DNA of 64,000 bases, taken from the NCBI GenBank assembly GCA_964020085.1, contig OZ026600.1, forward strand, positions 10,618,448 through 10,682,447. Direction: 5' to 3'. The position numbers were made by a program, and so were the translations under genes. Each line of letters begins with the position of its first letter. Positions within the stretch are counted from its first letter, which is position 1. The stretch comes from Micromussa lordhowensis. Lineage: Eukaryota; Cnidaria; Anthozoa; Scleractinia; Lobophylliidae. Positions 9,431 through 18,513 of this stretch are shown piece by piece. The notes under the pieces are model-generated. The model searched no databases and was not told where the DNA came from. It saw only the letters and a program-made list of their open reading frames with translations.

Positions 9431-10141
9431 TTAATCAGATCCAATAGATATATCTTCTTCATCATCATCTAAGATGAAGTTATCGAAAAGATCTTCTTGT
9501 TCTCGATATGATACTTGCATTAATTTTGGTTTTATAGTAGCTCCAAAAGTTCCAGTTGTAATTGAAAACCAGGAAGCAATAAATTTCACTTTACTTCCTT
9601 TACCAATTTTTACTGAATCATATCCTAAATTTTCCCCATCCCATGTAAAAAATCTTGTAGCTATTCGATCATTTCTAAAAAATAGATTAAACTCCATCCT
9701 TGATGGGAATTCTAGATATACTCTTTCTTCATCAACAATTTTATACGGTTTTTTACAGATTCTTTTCCAAGAACCACCTTGACCGTGTTCATCATATCCC
9801 GCTACAGCTTCTCTATGTATTTTTTTATTGTTCTTTAAAGAATGTAAATAATCAATAAAAAATTCGTCTAATTCTTTGGCTTTTTCTAGATATTCCCCAT
9901 CACAATTAATTTGCATGCTAGTACTTTGATATTCTCCATTTTTATCATAATTTTCATTTAAACCGAACGGAGTATATCCTTTATATTTAACAAATAATGT
10001 CCTTCCATTGTATAATATTCCAATCTGTGTTCCATTGTGATTATTTGGCTTTGGTTTTTTAAAAGTTATCTTTGAAGTGTCAATATGGAGAAAATCGACT
10101 ATTTCGTTCTGACTTTCGTTCTGACTCGCTTTAACACTCAT
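9431..10141 (-). CDS. Probable ssDNA-binding protein, 236 aa
   Basis: The C-terminal half contains the strand pattern VKIGKGSKVKFIASWFSI followed by a GTFGATIKPKLMQV-like segment. It recalls putative OB-fold ssDNA-binding proteins of nucleocytoplasmic large DNA viruses. The protein ends in a very acidic tail (DDDEEDISIGSD), common to SSB-type proteins. Aromatic residues (FFRNDRIATRFFTWDG) could stack on bases. It lies between the major capsid and minor virion genes with its own TATATATG start. A protein-primed polymerase working by strand displacement needs an SSB, which fits. The assignment rests on remembered similarity. Confidence 0.5.
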   Translation of the reverse strand: MSVKASQNESQNEIVDFLHIDTSKITFKKPKPNNHNGTQIGILYNGRTLFVKYKGYTPFGLNENYDKNGEYQSTSMQINCDGEYLEKAKELDEFFIDYLHSLKNNKKIHREAVAGYDEHGQGGSWKRICKKPYKIVDEERVYLEFPSRMEFNLFFRNDRIATRFFTWDGENLGYDSVKIGKGSKVKFIASWFSITTGTFGATIKPKLMQVSYREQEDLFDNFILDDDEEDISIGSD

Positions 10142-10203
10142 ATATATTATATTAAAATATTTTTTCTAAGACACTTAATTTATTAATTTATTAATTTACT
10201 AAG

Positions 10204-10218
10204 GTAAAGGAACTTTAC
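10204..10218. terminator. GTAAAG-GAA-CTTTAC hairpin at the major capsid gene end
   Basis: A perfect 6-bp stem with a 3-nt loop overlaps the stop codon of the major capsid gene. It is the same stem as at 8162-8176, with the loop complementary (GAA versus TTC). It is embedded in TTTACTAA-type repeats. Confidence 0.5.
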
Positions 10219-11462
10219 TAAACTATTACTAATTGATCTCCCACTTTATCAACAACAACATCTTCTTCATAGAGAACAATTGCATGCACTCTAAAATCAG
10301 CAGCTGCGGCTTGTGAGAGGCGAAATCTTATGTTAAGTTGCTTTGGATCTCTGCTTACCCCTTCTGCTTGATAAGTCAAATCAAAATATAACATTGGGTA
10401 AAGACTCGAAAAATTAGCGATATTCAATTGAGTACCTGTATTATAATCATTCTTTTTCCATGAATAATTCATTAAATCATAATAGATTCTTGTTTTACTT
10501 TCTGTATCATATTCAAGTTCTGGATAGAAGACACCATTACCATATTCAAGACGACATGTGCTAAGATGACTATTATTATTGGCTGCGTTCAGTTTAAAAG
10601 TATCAAAAATATAAGGATTTGCTGTCATATCATTGGTCTTAAGTCTCTGGAAGTAGAGGAAAACATGCTTTACTTTATCAATACTAGCTGAGATTCTGAA
10701 ATCGCCACTGTTTCTGGTAGTATCTGAAGTTTGGTACATTTCTTTGAGGTATTTCCATTTACTGGGTTTTTGGTATTCACTGATGAATTTAGTCATAAGA
10801 GCATCTTTTGGTTCTAGTCGGGGTACCCATAGATAAAAACGATCAATTACTAATCTCAATGTATCAACTGCCCCATATAATACTTCAGCGTCCGGTGTAA
10901 GTTCTATTTCAAATTGGAGATCCATTGGTGGTAACAATCGTCCTTCTAATTCTTCGAAAAAAGAATACCTATTTAATGGAATACTTGTATTAACATGAGC
11001 TCTGTTAGCTGTTAATAAACGCCTACTTTCCAAACCAGTGTTTGTATCATCTGAAGTGGCATCTGTATCTAAATACCATAAGCTATTTTTGGCTGTACTA
11101 CGCCCAAAATCATCTGAATATTCTAAAAGATTTTTTGCAAAAGTTACAAGATGAAGATTATCAGTGTCGTAGACGATTTTTCCTGCACTCTTTATTACCA
11201 TATGCTTAATTAATGAATGCGATCCATTAATAATTGTTGTTCTGGCGTCTGCATTGTCTCCACCATTTGCTTTAAGGTCTAATCTGAATCGCACTTCAAA
11301 AAAGGCGTTAAACCAATCAAGCATAATACCACGATCAGTAACATGAAATTTGTATCCTTTCTTTTCTTGCTCTTGAGTATTGGCAGGAGCTCTTATAGCA
11401 TCTTGAAGACGAAATTGCACTAGTTCGTTTCTCTGAACGTTCTCTGGTGATCTAAATGCCAT
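10218..11462 (-). CDS. Major capsid protein (double jelly-roll, hexon-like), 414 aa
   Basis: The protein matches Polinton/adintovirus major capsid proteins. Segments include RAPANTQEQEKKGY, HSLIKHMVIKSAGK, LNRYSFFEELEGRLLPPMDL, LVIDRFYLWVPRLEPKD and DFRISASIDKVKHVFLYFQ. The two jelly rolls should occupy about residues 25-210 and 210-400. I place the start at 11462 because TATATA directly precedes that ATG, as for the element's other genes. The ORF could extend seven codons to 11483, but that ATG lacks the motif. It trimerises into pseudo-hexameric capsomers with the penton at the vertices. The gene appears intact. Confidence 0.88.
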   Translation of the reverse strand: MAFRSPENVQRNELVQFRLQDAIRAPANTQEQEKKGYKFHVTDRGIMLDWFNAFFEVRFRLDLKANGGDNADARTTIINGSHSLIKHMVIKSAGKIVYDTDNLHLVTFAKNLLEYSDDFGRSTAKNSLWYLDTDATSDDTNTGLESRRLLTANRAHVNTSIPLNRYSFFEELEGRLLPPMDLQFEIELTPDAEVLYGAVDTLRLVIDRFYLWVPRLEPKDALMTKFISEYQKPSKWKYLKEMYQTSDTTRNSGDFRISASIDKVKHVFLYFQRLKTNDMTANPYIFDTFKLNAANNNSHLSTCRLEYGNGVFYPELEYDTESKTRIYYDLMNYSWKKNDYNTGTQLNIANFSSLYPMLYFDLTYQAEGVSRDPKQLNIRFRLSQAAAADFRVHAIVLYEEDVVVDKVGDQLVIV

Positions 11463-11491
11463 TATATATTTTTTATCAGACATTTTTTAAT

Positions 11492-11881
11492 TTAAGAGCG
11501 TGCTATTAGATTATTAATCAGTGCATTAACTTCATCCTGCCCTAGCGGAGTTTTTGGCTTTGCTCTGCCTGGCTTTGACTTTGTTGACTTTGTTGACTTT
11601 GTCGCTTTTTTAGATCCTGAGGACAGCCTTTTTCGGATAAGCTCACCAGATCGCTCTATAACTTTATCAGCAGCCTTTTTACCAACTCGTTCTCCCACTT
11701 GAGATACACCAGCTTGTATTGCTTTTTTAGCAAATGGTTTTAAAACCTGTCCAGTTAAAGCACTAGCTACTCGTTTTAGTGGTTTCATAAGATTATCTAC
11801 GATAATTCCATTGCCACGGTGTTTGTAGACATATCGTCCCGTTCTTGGGTGATAAATCTTTTTGAACTCTCTTGACTTCAT
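11492..11881 (-). CDS. Basic core/pX-like protein, 129 aa
   Basis: The N terminus (FKKIYHPRTGRYVYKHRG) is basic and aromatic. An amphipathic middle (LKPFAKKAIQAGVSQVGERV ... AADKVIERSGELI) is followed by a Lys/Ser/Thr-rich repeat tail (KSTKSTKSK). Small basic proteins in this position are widespread in Polintons and are thought to condense DNA or act as membrane-active capsid cement. The start is in a TATATATATG context. The gene is 9 bp upstream of the longer possible major capsid ORF, so both are probably expressed together. Confidence 0.6.
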   Translation of the reverse strand: MKSREFKKIYHPRTGRYVYKHRGNGIIVDNLMKPLKRVASALTGQVLKPFAKKAIQAGVSQVGERVGKKAADKVIERSGELIRKRLSSGSKKATKSTKSTKSKPGRAKPKTPLGQDEVNALINNLIARS

Positions 11882-11916
11882 ATATATATAAATTAGTATT
11901 AATAAAATTAATAAAA

Positions 11917-12687
11917 TTAATTAGAATGGAACTTTTTTAAGATTAATGAAAATGCAGTGTCAGCATGATTTAAATAGACTGGTCTTCTTAAACCATCAGT
12001 TACATAGATTCGAATACTTGAAACTCTTGTTTTATTGATAGGATTAAATATAACACGCTTCGGTTCAAGGGTAAAATTGTAAGAAGGTCTCAGCGTTCCT
12101 GTACCAAAACTAAAAACAATATCTGATTCTCTCCCATCTACTAATGAATCAGAGACTAAATCACAATGAATATTTAGGACATCTGTATCTTCTGATAGGT
12201 TAGGTATATTAGGACTAACATTCCTCTCACTACTTAAGATTACTTTACCGAATCCTATTAGTTTGCCAAAATTAGATTTACGCAGGTCAAGCTGATAGTT
12301 TGCGTCTAAAGTCACTAAGACTCTAAAAGTTGGTTCATCAAAAGTTAAAGAGATTGGAAATTCTTCATCACCATCACCATTAACTATTTTAGTCTTTTCC
12401 TTAATGTAATTATCAATATCAGTGTAATCCCAAACTCCTTTTGGAAAATCAATATCTGTAAACGTTTTCCCACCGTCTTTACTGTAAGCTATCTTTTGAT
12501 TGCTATAACCAGAATTTATATTTGTCCATGTAAAAGCCATTGAAATAATTTTATTAAAACCAATTTACCAAACCCCATCACTGTGTTCATAGTCCAAAGT
12601 TCTAGAAAACCTTGTAGCAAAATCACCAGGTCGATTACCAGGTTCATCTTTAACTGCAAAACTGCTTAATGAGATTTCTCTCTCCAT
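11917..12687 (-). pseudogene. Penton (minor capsid, single jelly-roll) with one in-frame TAA
   Basis: The 207-aa ORF (11917-12540) carries the penton signature of cnidarian Polintons: FTWTNINSGY, FPKGVWDYTDIDNYI, FGKLIGFGKVIL, and DLVSDSLVDGRESD near the middle. The same frame continues upstream through a TAA at 12565-12567 to an ATG at 12687 that has the AT-rich start motif. The 40 codons before the TAA (MEREISLSSFAVKDEPG...) match the N terminus expected for this family. The downstream ATG at 12540 lacks a good motif. I therefore read the TAA as a point nonsense mutation in a 256-codon gene. Reinitiation at 12540 would lose the first strands. Confidence 0.82.
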
Positions 12688-12695
12688 ATAACAAT

Positions 12696-12710
12696 GTAAA
12701 TATAATTTAC
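12696..12710. terminator. GTAAAT-ATA-ATTTAC hairpin after the PPxY gene
   Basis: A perfect 6-bp stem with a 3-nt loop lies about 20 nt downstream of the PPxY gene stop, next to TACTAATGTG repeats, and just before the penton ATG. It is the third member of the GTAAA-type hairpin set. Confidence 0.45.
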
Positions 12711-12729
12711 TAATGTGTACTAATGTGTA

Positions 12730-13776
12730 CTAACCCCCAAAATATTTTTTCACTAACTTTTGATATTGCGACTTATTGATTGATTTTGTTCTTAATAGAG
12801 TGTCTAAGATAGTTTGACCCATATTTCTCATCTTGACACTTGTATTGCCTGCTTCCATTTCACCAATAATTAGTGTTAATTTCTTTAGTAATTCTTGAGC
12901 ATCATTATAGAAATAGACACCACTTCCTCTTTTAACACCTCCCCTGACGCCACTTCCCTTTGTACTTTTCTTTTTCTGTACTTTTAGATAGTCTCTATAT
13001 TCTTGAATAGGTTTTAGTCTTGTATCTGCAAATTTATGAGCCATATCCTTTTCTCGCTCTAGCTTTTCTATTACATCTTTTGGCAATCCTTTTTTTATGG
13101 CTTGTTTTAGTCTGTTAGTTGTATTTGTCTTAAATTTACTTGTAATACTGCTTATTTCAGAATTTGCTCGTTTTATGTTACTCTCGAGATATTTACTACG
13201 TTTAACTGGTGTCATTTCTGGTTGGGCTAATCTCTTTTCAACATCATCATAGTTAGGAAGATCTGATTGGTCTAAAATTCTATTAATATCTCCTCTATCT
13301 AGATCTTCATCTTCATCATCAGGTGGTGCTTCAATTGCTAAAGGTCCTTCCACAAAAGAATATTCTGGTGGTTCATCATCTCCTAGATTCCAAAAACTAG
13401 GATCCATTTCATATTTTGGTGGCGCGCCTTTAGGTATCTTAGCTATTTGTTTTTCTGCCTGTGGCGCTACATAATCTTGGAGATCTAATAATCCTTCCAC
13501 ATCCATATCTTCATATGGATCTACTTCAGGTGCATAATCAATTTCATCTGGTTTACCTTGTGCTGGGGCAGGACGTATTCTCATTTGTGGTCTATTCTTA
13601 GGCTTTTGTGCCTTTAACCCATCTATGATTTCATCTAGTCTAAATGATTTTGTTATCCGCTGGTCAGAAGTCTTACTCTTTATCTTCGCTTCAGTGATCT
13701 CATCATAAAGCTGATTCTTCATCCTTCCAGTTTCAGTCCGTTTCTGTGCTAATCGTTCCCAATTTGAGAGACTCAT
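12730..13776 (-). CDS. Polinton conserved protein with PPxY motifs, 348 aa
   Basis: The N-terminal two thirds are charged and disordered-looking, with an acidic block (PPDDEDEDLDRGD) and two late-domain-like motifs, PPKY and PPEY. The C terminus (GSGVYFYNDAQELLKKLTLIIGEMEAGN, then a helical tail ending KKYFGG) is a module I recognise from other cnidarian Polintons, where a similar YNDxxELxxRLxxLxGSxxAGN pattern recurs. PPxY motifs recruit NEDD4-family ubiquitin ligases in other viruses and may aid budding or trafficking. That role here is inference. It starts with AATATTATATG and diverges from the ATPase gene. Confidence 0.65.
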   Translation of the reverse strand: MSLSNWERLAQKRTETGRMKNQLYDEITEAKIKSKTSDQRITKSFRLDEIIDGLKAQKPKNRPQMRIRPAPAQGKPDEIDYAPEVDPYEDMDVEGLLDLQDYVAPQAEKQIAKIPKGAPPKYEMDPSFWNLGDDEPPEYSFVEGPLAIEAPPDDEDEDLDRGDINRILDQSDLPNYDDVEKRLAQPEMTPVKRSKYLESNIKRANSEISSITSKFKTNTTNRLKQAIKKGLPKDVIEKLEREKDMAHKFADTRLKPIQEYRDYLKVQKKKSTKGSGVRGGVKRGSGVYFYNDAQELLKKLTLIIGEMEAGNTSVKMRNMGQTILDTLLRTKSINKSQYQKLVKKYFGG

Positions 13777-13848
13777 ATAATATTAATATTTTTTTATATT
13801 ATGTGAAATATTATGCAATATTTATTTAAAAAAATATTAATTATATAG
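13777..13848. promoter_or_regulatory. Divergent promoter region between the two gene blocks
   Basis: This 72-bp, almost pure A/T segment separates the leftward PPxY gene from the rightward packaging ATPase. TATATAGATG abuts the ATPase start and ATTATATG the PPxY start. Both match the start-codon motif seen throughout the element. Confidence 0.6.
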
Positions 13849-14484
13849 ATGAAAATTCCTAATTATGATTCAGCTTCTAATAATGACAGCAATTTCCGAA
13901 GTCTGCTACCTTATATGCCTTCAGGCACTTTTCGAATGTTAATTTGTGGACCAAGCGGTTGTGGTAAAACTAATGTTCTCATGCATATGCTTTATAATCT
14001 ACTCTACTTTGATAAGATTTACTTGTTTTCTAAAAATCTCGAGCAACCGAAGTACAGGCAACTATTAGAAACATTTCGACCCATTTCGGAAGAGGTTGGT
14101 TATGATGTCATAGAAGAGAGTAATGGTGATGTCGTTCCTCTCGAAAGCCTAGATAATGATAACCAAAAAATAGTCATCTTTGATGACTTTGTTTGTGAAC
14201 GAAACCAAAAACCTCTCATTGAATATTTTATTGGTGGTCGTCATAAAAATTGCAGTGTAATCTATTTAAGTCAATCTTATTATCTCACTCCTAAAGACAT
14301 CAGGTTGAATTGCTCTCATTTTTGTATTTTTGACTCTCCAAGTAATGCAGAGAAAGCAAGAATGTGCAGTGAAGTCAATGTACCTAAGAAGCGATTCGAG
14401 AGTGCGACTAGCGAACCTTATAGTTTTGCATACATTGATAAGATAAAAAAGACATTTAGAAAAAATTTCAATGAAAATATATAG
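13849..14484 (+). CDS. DNA-packaging ATPase (FtsK/HerA, A32-like)
   Basis: Walker A is GPSGCGKT at residues 34-41 and Walker B is IVIFDD at 108-113. Downstream, GGRHKNCSVIYLSQSYY forms the sensor/Gln motif typical of the A32 family of poxviruses and Polintons. At 211 aa the length is normal. It powers genome translocation into the preformed capsid. The TAG stop doubles as part of the TATATAG start motif of the next gene, whose ATG follows immediately. It is the first gene of the rightward block and appears intact. Confidence 0.93.
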   Translation: MKIPNYDSASNNDSNFRSLLPYMPSGTFRMLICGPSGCGKTNVLMHMLYNLLYFDKIYLFSKNLEQPKYRQLLETFRPISEEVGYDVIEESNGDVVPLESLDNDNQKIVIFDDFVCERNQKPLIEYFIGGRHKNCSVIYLSQSYYLTPKDIRLNCSHFCIFDSPSNAEKARMCSEVNVPKKRFESATSEPYSFAYIDKIKKTFRKNFNENI

Positions 14485-14877
14485 ATGGAAGCTATGAGAG
14501 TTGCGATGGAAACGATGAGAGTTGAGATGGAAGCGATGGGAGCGATGATTAGAGACGAGATGAATAAAACAAAAAGTGAAGACTGTGTGAAAGATAAAAC
14601 AAAAAGTGAAGACTGTGTGAAAGATAAAACAAAAAGTGAAGACTGTGTGAAAGATAAAACAAAAAGTGAAGACTGTGTGAAAGATAAAACAAATATATTT
14701 ATAAATAATAATCTTAATAAAATAAAAAGTGAAGAGCGAATTAAAGATAAACCAAATTTTACATTAGGAACAAATATATTTATAAATAATGATCTTAATA
14801 ACATAAAAAGTGAAGAGCGAGTGAAAGATAAACCAAGTATATTTATGAAAAATAAAAATATGATGATCTTAATATAA
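14485..14877 (+). CDS. Repeat-containing charged protein, 130 aa, unknown
   Basis: The N terminus has methionine-rich heptad-like repeats (MEAMRVAMETMRVEMEAM). Four exact copies of the ten-residue unit TKSEDCVKDK follow, then two longer degenerate units built on NIFINNxLNxIKSEERxKDKP. The DNA shows a matching 30-bp tandem repeat at 14566-14685. The ATG follows the ATPase stop without any spacer. Each unit carries one cysteine. No family is recognised; a structural or interaction role is possible. Similar degenerate 11-bp repeats continue past the stop (14879-14911). Confidence 0.55.
   Translation: MEAMRVAMETMRVEMEAMGAMIRDEMNKTKSEDCVKDKTKSEDCVKDKTKSEDCVKDKTKSEDCVKDKTNIFINNNLNKIKSEERIKDKPNFTLGTNIFINNDLNNIKSEERVKDKPSIFMKNKNMMILI
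14566..14685 (+). repeat. 30-bp tandem repeat, four copies, in frame
   Basis: The unit reads AAAACAAAAAGTGAAGACTG plus ten more bases. The four copies look identical, implying recent expansion or active homogenisation inside a coding gene. Confidence 0.9.
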
Positions 14878-14943
14878 TAGCGAGTGAAGAGCGAGTGAAG
14901 AGCGAGTGAAAGATAAACAAAATAATATAAGTTTAAATTATAT

Positions 14944-15171
14944 ATGGATAGAAATCGTTCCACGAGAAGATTAACAAAAGAAATATATGATGAGTTTAAT
15001 AACTTAAATTTTTCAATAGAGAATATTACCAGTAAACTAGAATGTTTAAAAATGATTGAAAGAAAATACAATGAATCTATTTCGGATGAAATATTATTAG
15101 TAATTCAAGATCTGAAAATGTTACGTTCTGATTACTTAAGAGATCGAGAAGAAGAAGAAGAAGAATTATAA
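14944..15171 (+). CDS. Small coiled-coil protein, 75 aa, unknown
   Basis: The ATG is preceded by AAATTATAT, the element's start motif. The product is helical with heptad-like spacing (EIYDEFNNLNFSIENITSKL) and ends in a run of glutamates. It precedes the long fibre gene by 17 bp, so it could be a chaperone or linker for it, but there is no direct evidence. Confidence 0.5.
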   Translation: MDRNRSTRRLTKEIYDEFNNLNFSIENITSKLECLKMIERKYNESISDEILLVIQDLKMLRSDYLRDREEEEEEL

Positions 15172-15188
15172 TTTACATTATATTATAT

Positions 15189-18100
15189 ATGGGTTTTAGC
15201 AATGGACAACTTGAAAAATTATCAGCAACAGGTAAAGGTTAAAAAGGTGATCCTGGTTTACCTGGAATTGGTTTTAGTCTAACTGATGATGGTAATTTTG
15301 ACATTGATAGTAAGCGATTAACTGAAGTAGCTGCTCCTATCCATAATAATGATGCAGCAACAAAAGAGTATGTAGATAATAACCTACCAGCTATTGATTT
15401 GTCAGCTTATCTGAAAAGAGATGGAACAACATCAATGACTGGTCATTTAAATATGAATAATCATAAGATTAGTGATTTAGAAGATGCTACTAATGATAAT
15501 GATGCTGTACCTCTAAAACAATTAAAGGAGATGACAACAGATCATAGGACAAATTATCATTTGCAACCTAGTTTTACTTTTTATAAAGATTTTGGTGATA
15601 AAGCAGAATTAACTAAAGGGGGCGTTTCTATTCCTGGGCATACTGATCATTTTGAACTATTAGAAGCGCCTCGAGAAGGGACGCAATCTGGTTATGCTTA
15701 TTCTACTGTTAAACTAGTGAACAATTTAGAAATAGATCCTAATTATTCTATCGTTTTTGAAATATTTGGATATGATGGAACAAATATAGTTACAGATGGT
15801 GATTCAGATAGACTATTATTGACCAATGTCACTGGTAATGCAAACATAATTGATTTTAGTCATGATTGGTTTAGCAATTACGCAAAAGCTTACATAATAT
15901 TTAATAGTTCTAAAAGAGATGTGAACATTAGTATTCAATTTCGATATTATGGTTCTAGTAACTCTAATTTTAAATTTCTATTTTTTAGTAGATGTGTCAA
16001 AGGAATACAAAGGACTAGTTTTGATCATAGATTATTTAATGTTAAAAGTACTGATTCCTCAGGAACAATTTTGAATTTTGAACCAATCAATATGAATAAT
16101 GAAAAGATAATCAATATTGGTAATCCTACTGATAAAAAAGACGCTGTCAATAAAGAATATGTTGACGATCAAGACGCTAAACAGGATATTGCTATTAATG
16201 ATTTATCTTCTCGAAAAGCAGACAAAACTTATGTTGATGATGAGATTACTAAGATTGGTTTAAGTCAGATTCTCAAATTAGATGGTTCACGCTCTATGAC
16301 TGGAGATCTCAACATGAATGACAATAAAATAACAGATTTAGTTACACAAGATGATGTCCCAATCACTGATTACCCTAATGCTTTAAAAGATTCTAAAATG
16401 GCTGTTAATAAACTTTATGTCAATGAAAACTTTTTAAAATTAAAAGGTGATGACTATGACTTAAAAGGTAAACGGATAAAAAATACTGAGCCATATGGTG
16501 TAAATACTTTTGATACAAATGATTTAGTCTCCAAGGCATTTGTCCAAGCAGAAATAAGTAAGCTACCTACAGATGTATTAAAATTGGATGGTTCACGCGC
16601 TATGACAGGTAATCTCAACATGAATGACAATATCATTACAAAATGTGGGCGATTAACTATGACGGCTGATGGTAATAGCCCAATTAATATGAATAATAGT
16701 TATCTTTATGGTTTGCCAAATCCTTTTGGTGGTGATGATGCCACCAATAAAACTTATGTTGACAATAGAGATAATTTAAATTTACCTTTAAATGGTTCCA
16801 GAGCAATGACTGGTAGTCTCCAAATGGGTGGTAATGCAATTATAAATATTAAACCTTTTGTTGAAGATGATTCAAGTCAAGCTGCTCAAAATGCACAAGC
16901 TAATGATGTTATTAACTTTGGATATTTTCACGGACAGAGAGGAGATCTAAAAAGAGAAATAAATGATGTCTCTGCAGCAGCGCTTAATAGAAAAAATCCT
17001 GATCCGATGGAAGACTCCATTGATATGGCTAATCATAGCATTATCCGCTTGAAAGATCCAAAGTCATCAGATAGCTTTCACGCTTCCACTGTTAACTATG
17101 TTAATAGGACAATTAGTGATAATAACGCTGTAATTAATACTTTGATTACAGATAAAGTGAGTGAATCTGAAGAACTGAATATTAAAGCAAACCGACAAGA
17201 GAATGAATTCTCTTTTGTTATGGATGATGATTTATTTAAGGAAGATGATGATGATATTGTCAAAGTAAGAAAAGTCGACAAAGATTTTTATCAAATCAAT
17301 CATGCTACTTATCAATTTAAAATTAAGTATGACTCTGCTATCGGTTATTATAGCACCCGATTAACTATTGATTTAAAATCGTTAGATTTAGGTGAGTATA
17401 CATTAGCTTTTGAAATGTATTATGGTAATCGAGTAGATCGAAACAAAGTGGTTGTCGACGCAGTATCCGAAACATTAAATGTTTCACGTAATAATACAAA
17501 TACTTTTTCCGATCATAGTAGAACAATTACCAATTTTCATGAATATGGAAACATTAGGATTATTTATTTAGATATTGATTTAACTTTAAAGTATAAGAGT
17601 GGTGAAACTTATGATGCAGAAACAAACATCTTTGTTGTCGTTTATGGAGTAAGTGGTCATCAGAATGACGTTGACTCGCGAATTTGGGATAGATTCTATT
17701 ACATCAGAAACAAAATCATCTATTATGAAGCACCTATTAATATGGGTAATCGACAAATAAAAGGATTAATTGATGGAAATGAAAACGGTGATGCTGTTAA
17801 TGTGAAACAACTGAATGAAACAGAAGATAATATGGTAAAATATGTTGATGGAGAAATTGTAAAAGTAAATAGTGAAATTGCAAAAGAAAATCCTACTATT
17901 AATGAAAATAAAAATTTAATAGAATTAATAGTAAAATATATATTAAGTAATGATTCAAAGATTTCTTTAATAAAAGATTTGTATTTTTCTGATAATGTTG
18001 AAGGTAGAACACCAAATACATATGCATTTGTAACTACTGGTGATAACAAAGGTGATTTCACTTTTTATTATGTCTTCCAACATAGTGCAACTACAAATAG

Positions 18101-18494
18101 TTTAATGTTGATGCAAATTGCATATGAAGGTCTAAGTAATCATGTATACATGTATGTTGATAAAAGCAAAGTAGAAATTTCACATAATTCTTCAATAGAT
18201 GAACCATATATAAATAGATTTAACATTCCAAATAAATCTTTAGGAAAGCAAGTTTGGTTTTGGATTTGGGTCAAAGACACTGTTATGAATATAATTTTTA
18301 GTGGAATTAGTGCTCCAATTAATATTAATTTGACTAATATTGATGATACAAATCATAATATATTAAGAGTAAATGTAGATGATAATCCTTTCACTAAAAA
18401 GAGAGGATTAATAACTAAAAATATTTATGATAATACCAGTCAAGCTTATCAGTTAATGAAAGAATTTGAGAAGAGCGAAGGAACTATTATATAA
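15189..18494 (+). pseudogene. Long fibre-like protein (phage-tail-fibre repeats, collagen-like N terminus), one TAA near the start
   Basis: The ATG at 15189 has the TATATATG motif and opens with MGFSNGQLEKLSATGKG. A TAA then interrupts at codon 18 (15240-15242), and the same frame runs on uninterrupted to 18494 (1,101 codons in all). Right after the stop is a short collagen-like KGDPGLPGIG. The body contains repeated units LDGSRxMTGxLNMNDNxI...DAVNKxYVD at roughly 80, 300, 400 and 480, the repeat of phage and viral trimeric fibres. Two beta-rich insertions precede further repeats and a C-terminal head domain. It is expected to be a trimeric attachment fibre. The TAA probably inactivates it unless initiation occurs at 15399. 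Confidence 0.82.
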
Positions 18495-18513
18495 TAAATA
18501 TAAATAAATATAT

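Noticed and set aside
14566..14685. CRISPR array
   Set aside because: The repeats are contiguous without spacers and lie in an open reading frame.
14418..15071. 217-codon leftward ORF over the repeat gene
   Set aside because: It is the antisense shadow of the 30-bp repeats and ATPase end; its product is low-complexity FTQSSLFVLS repeats.
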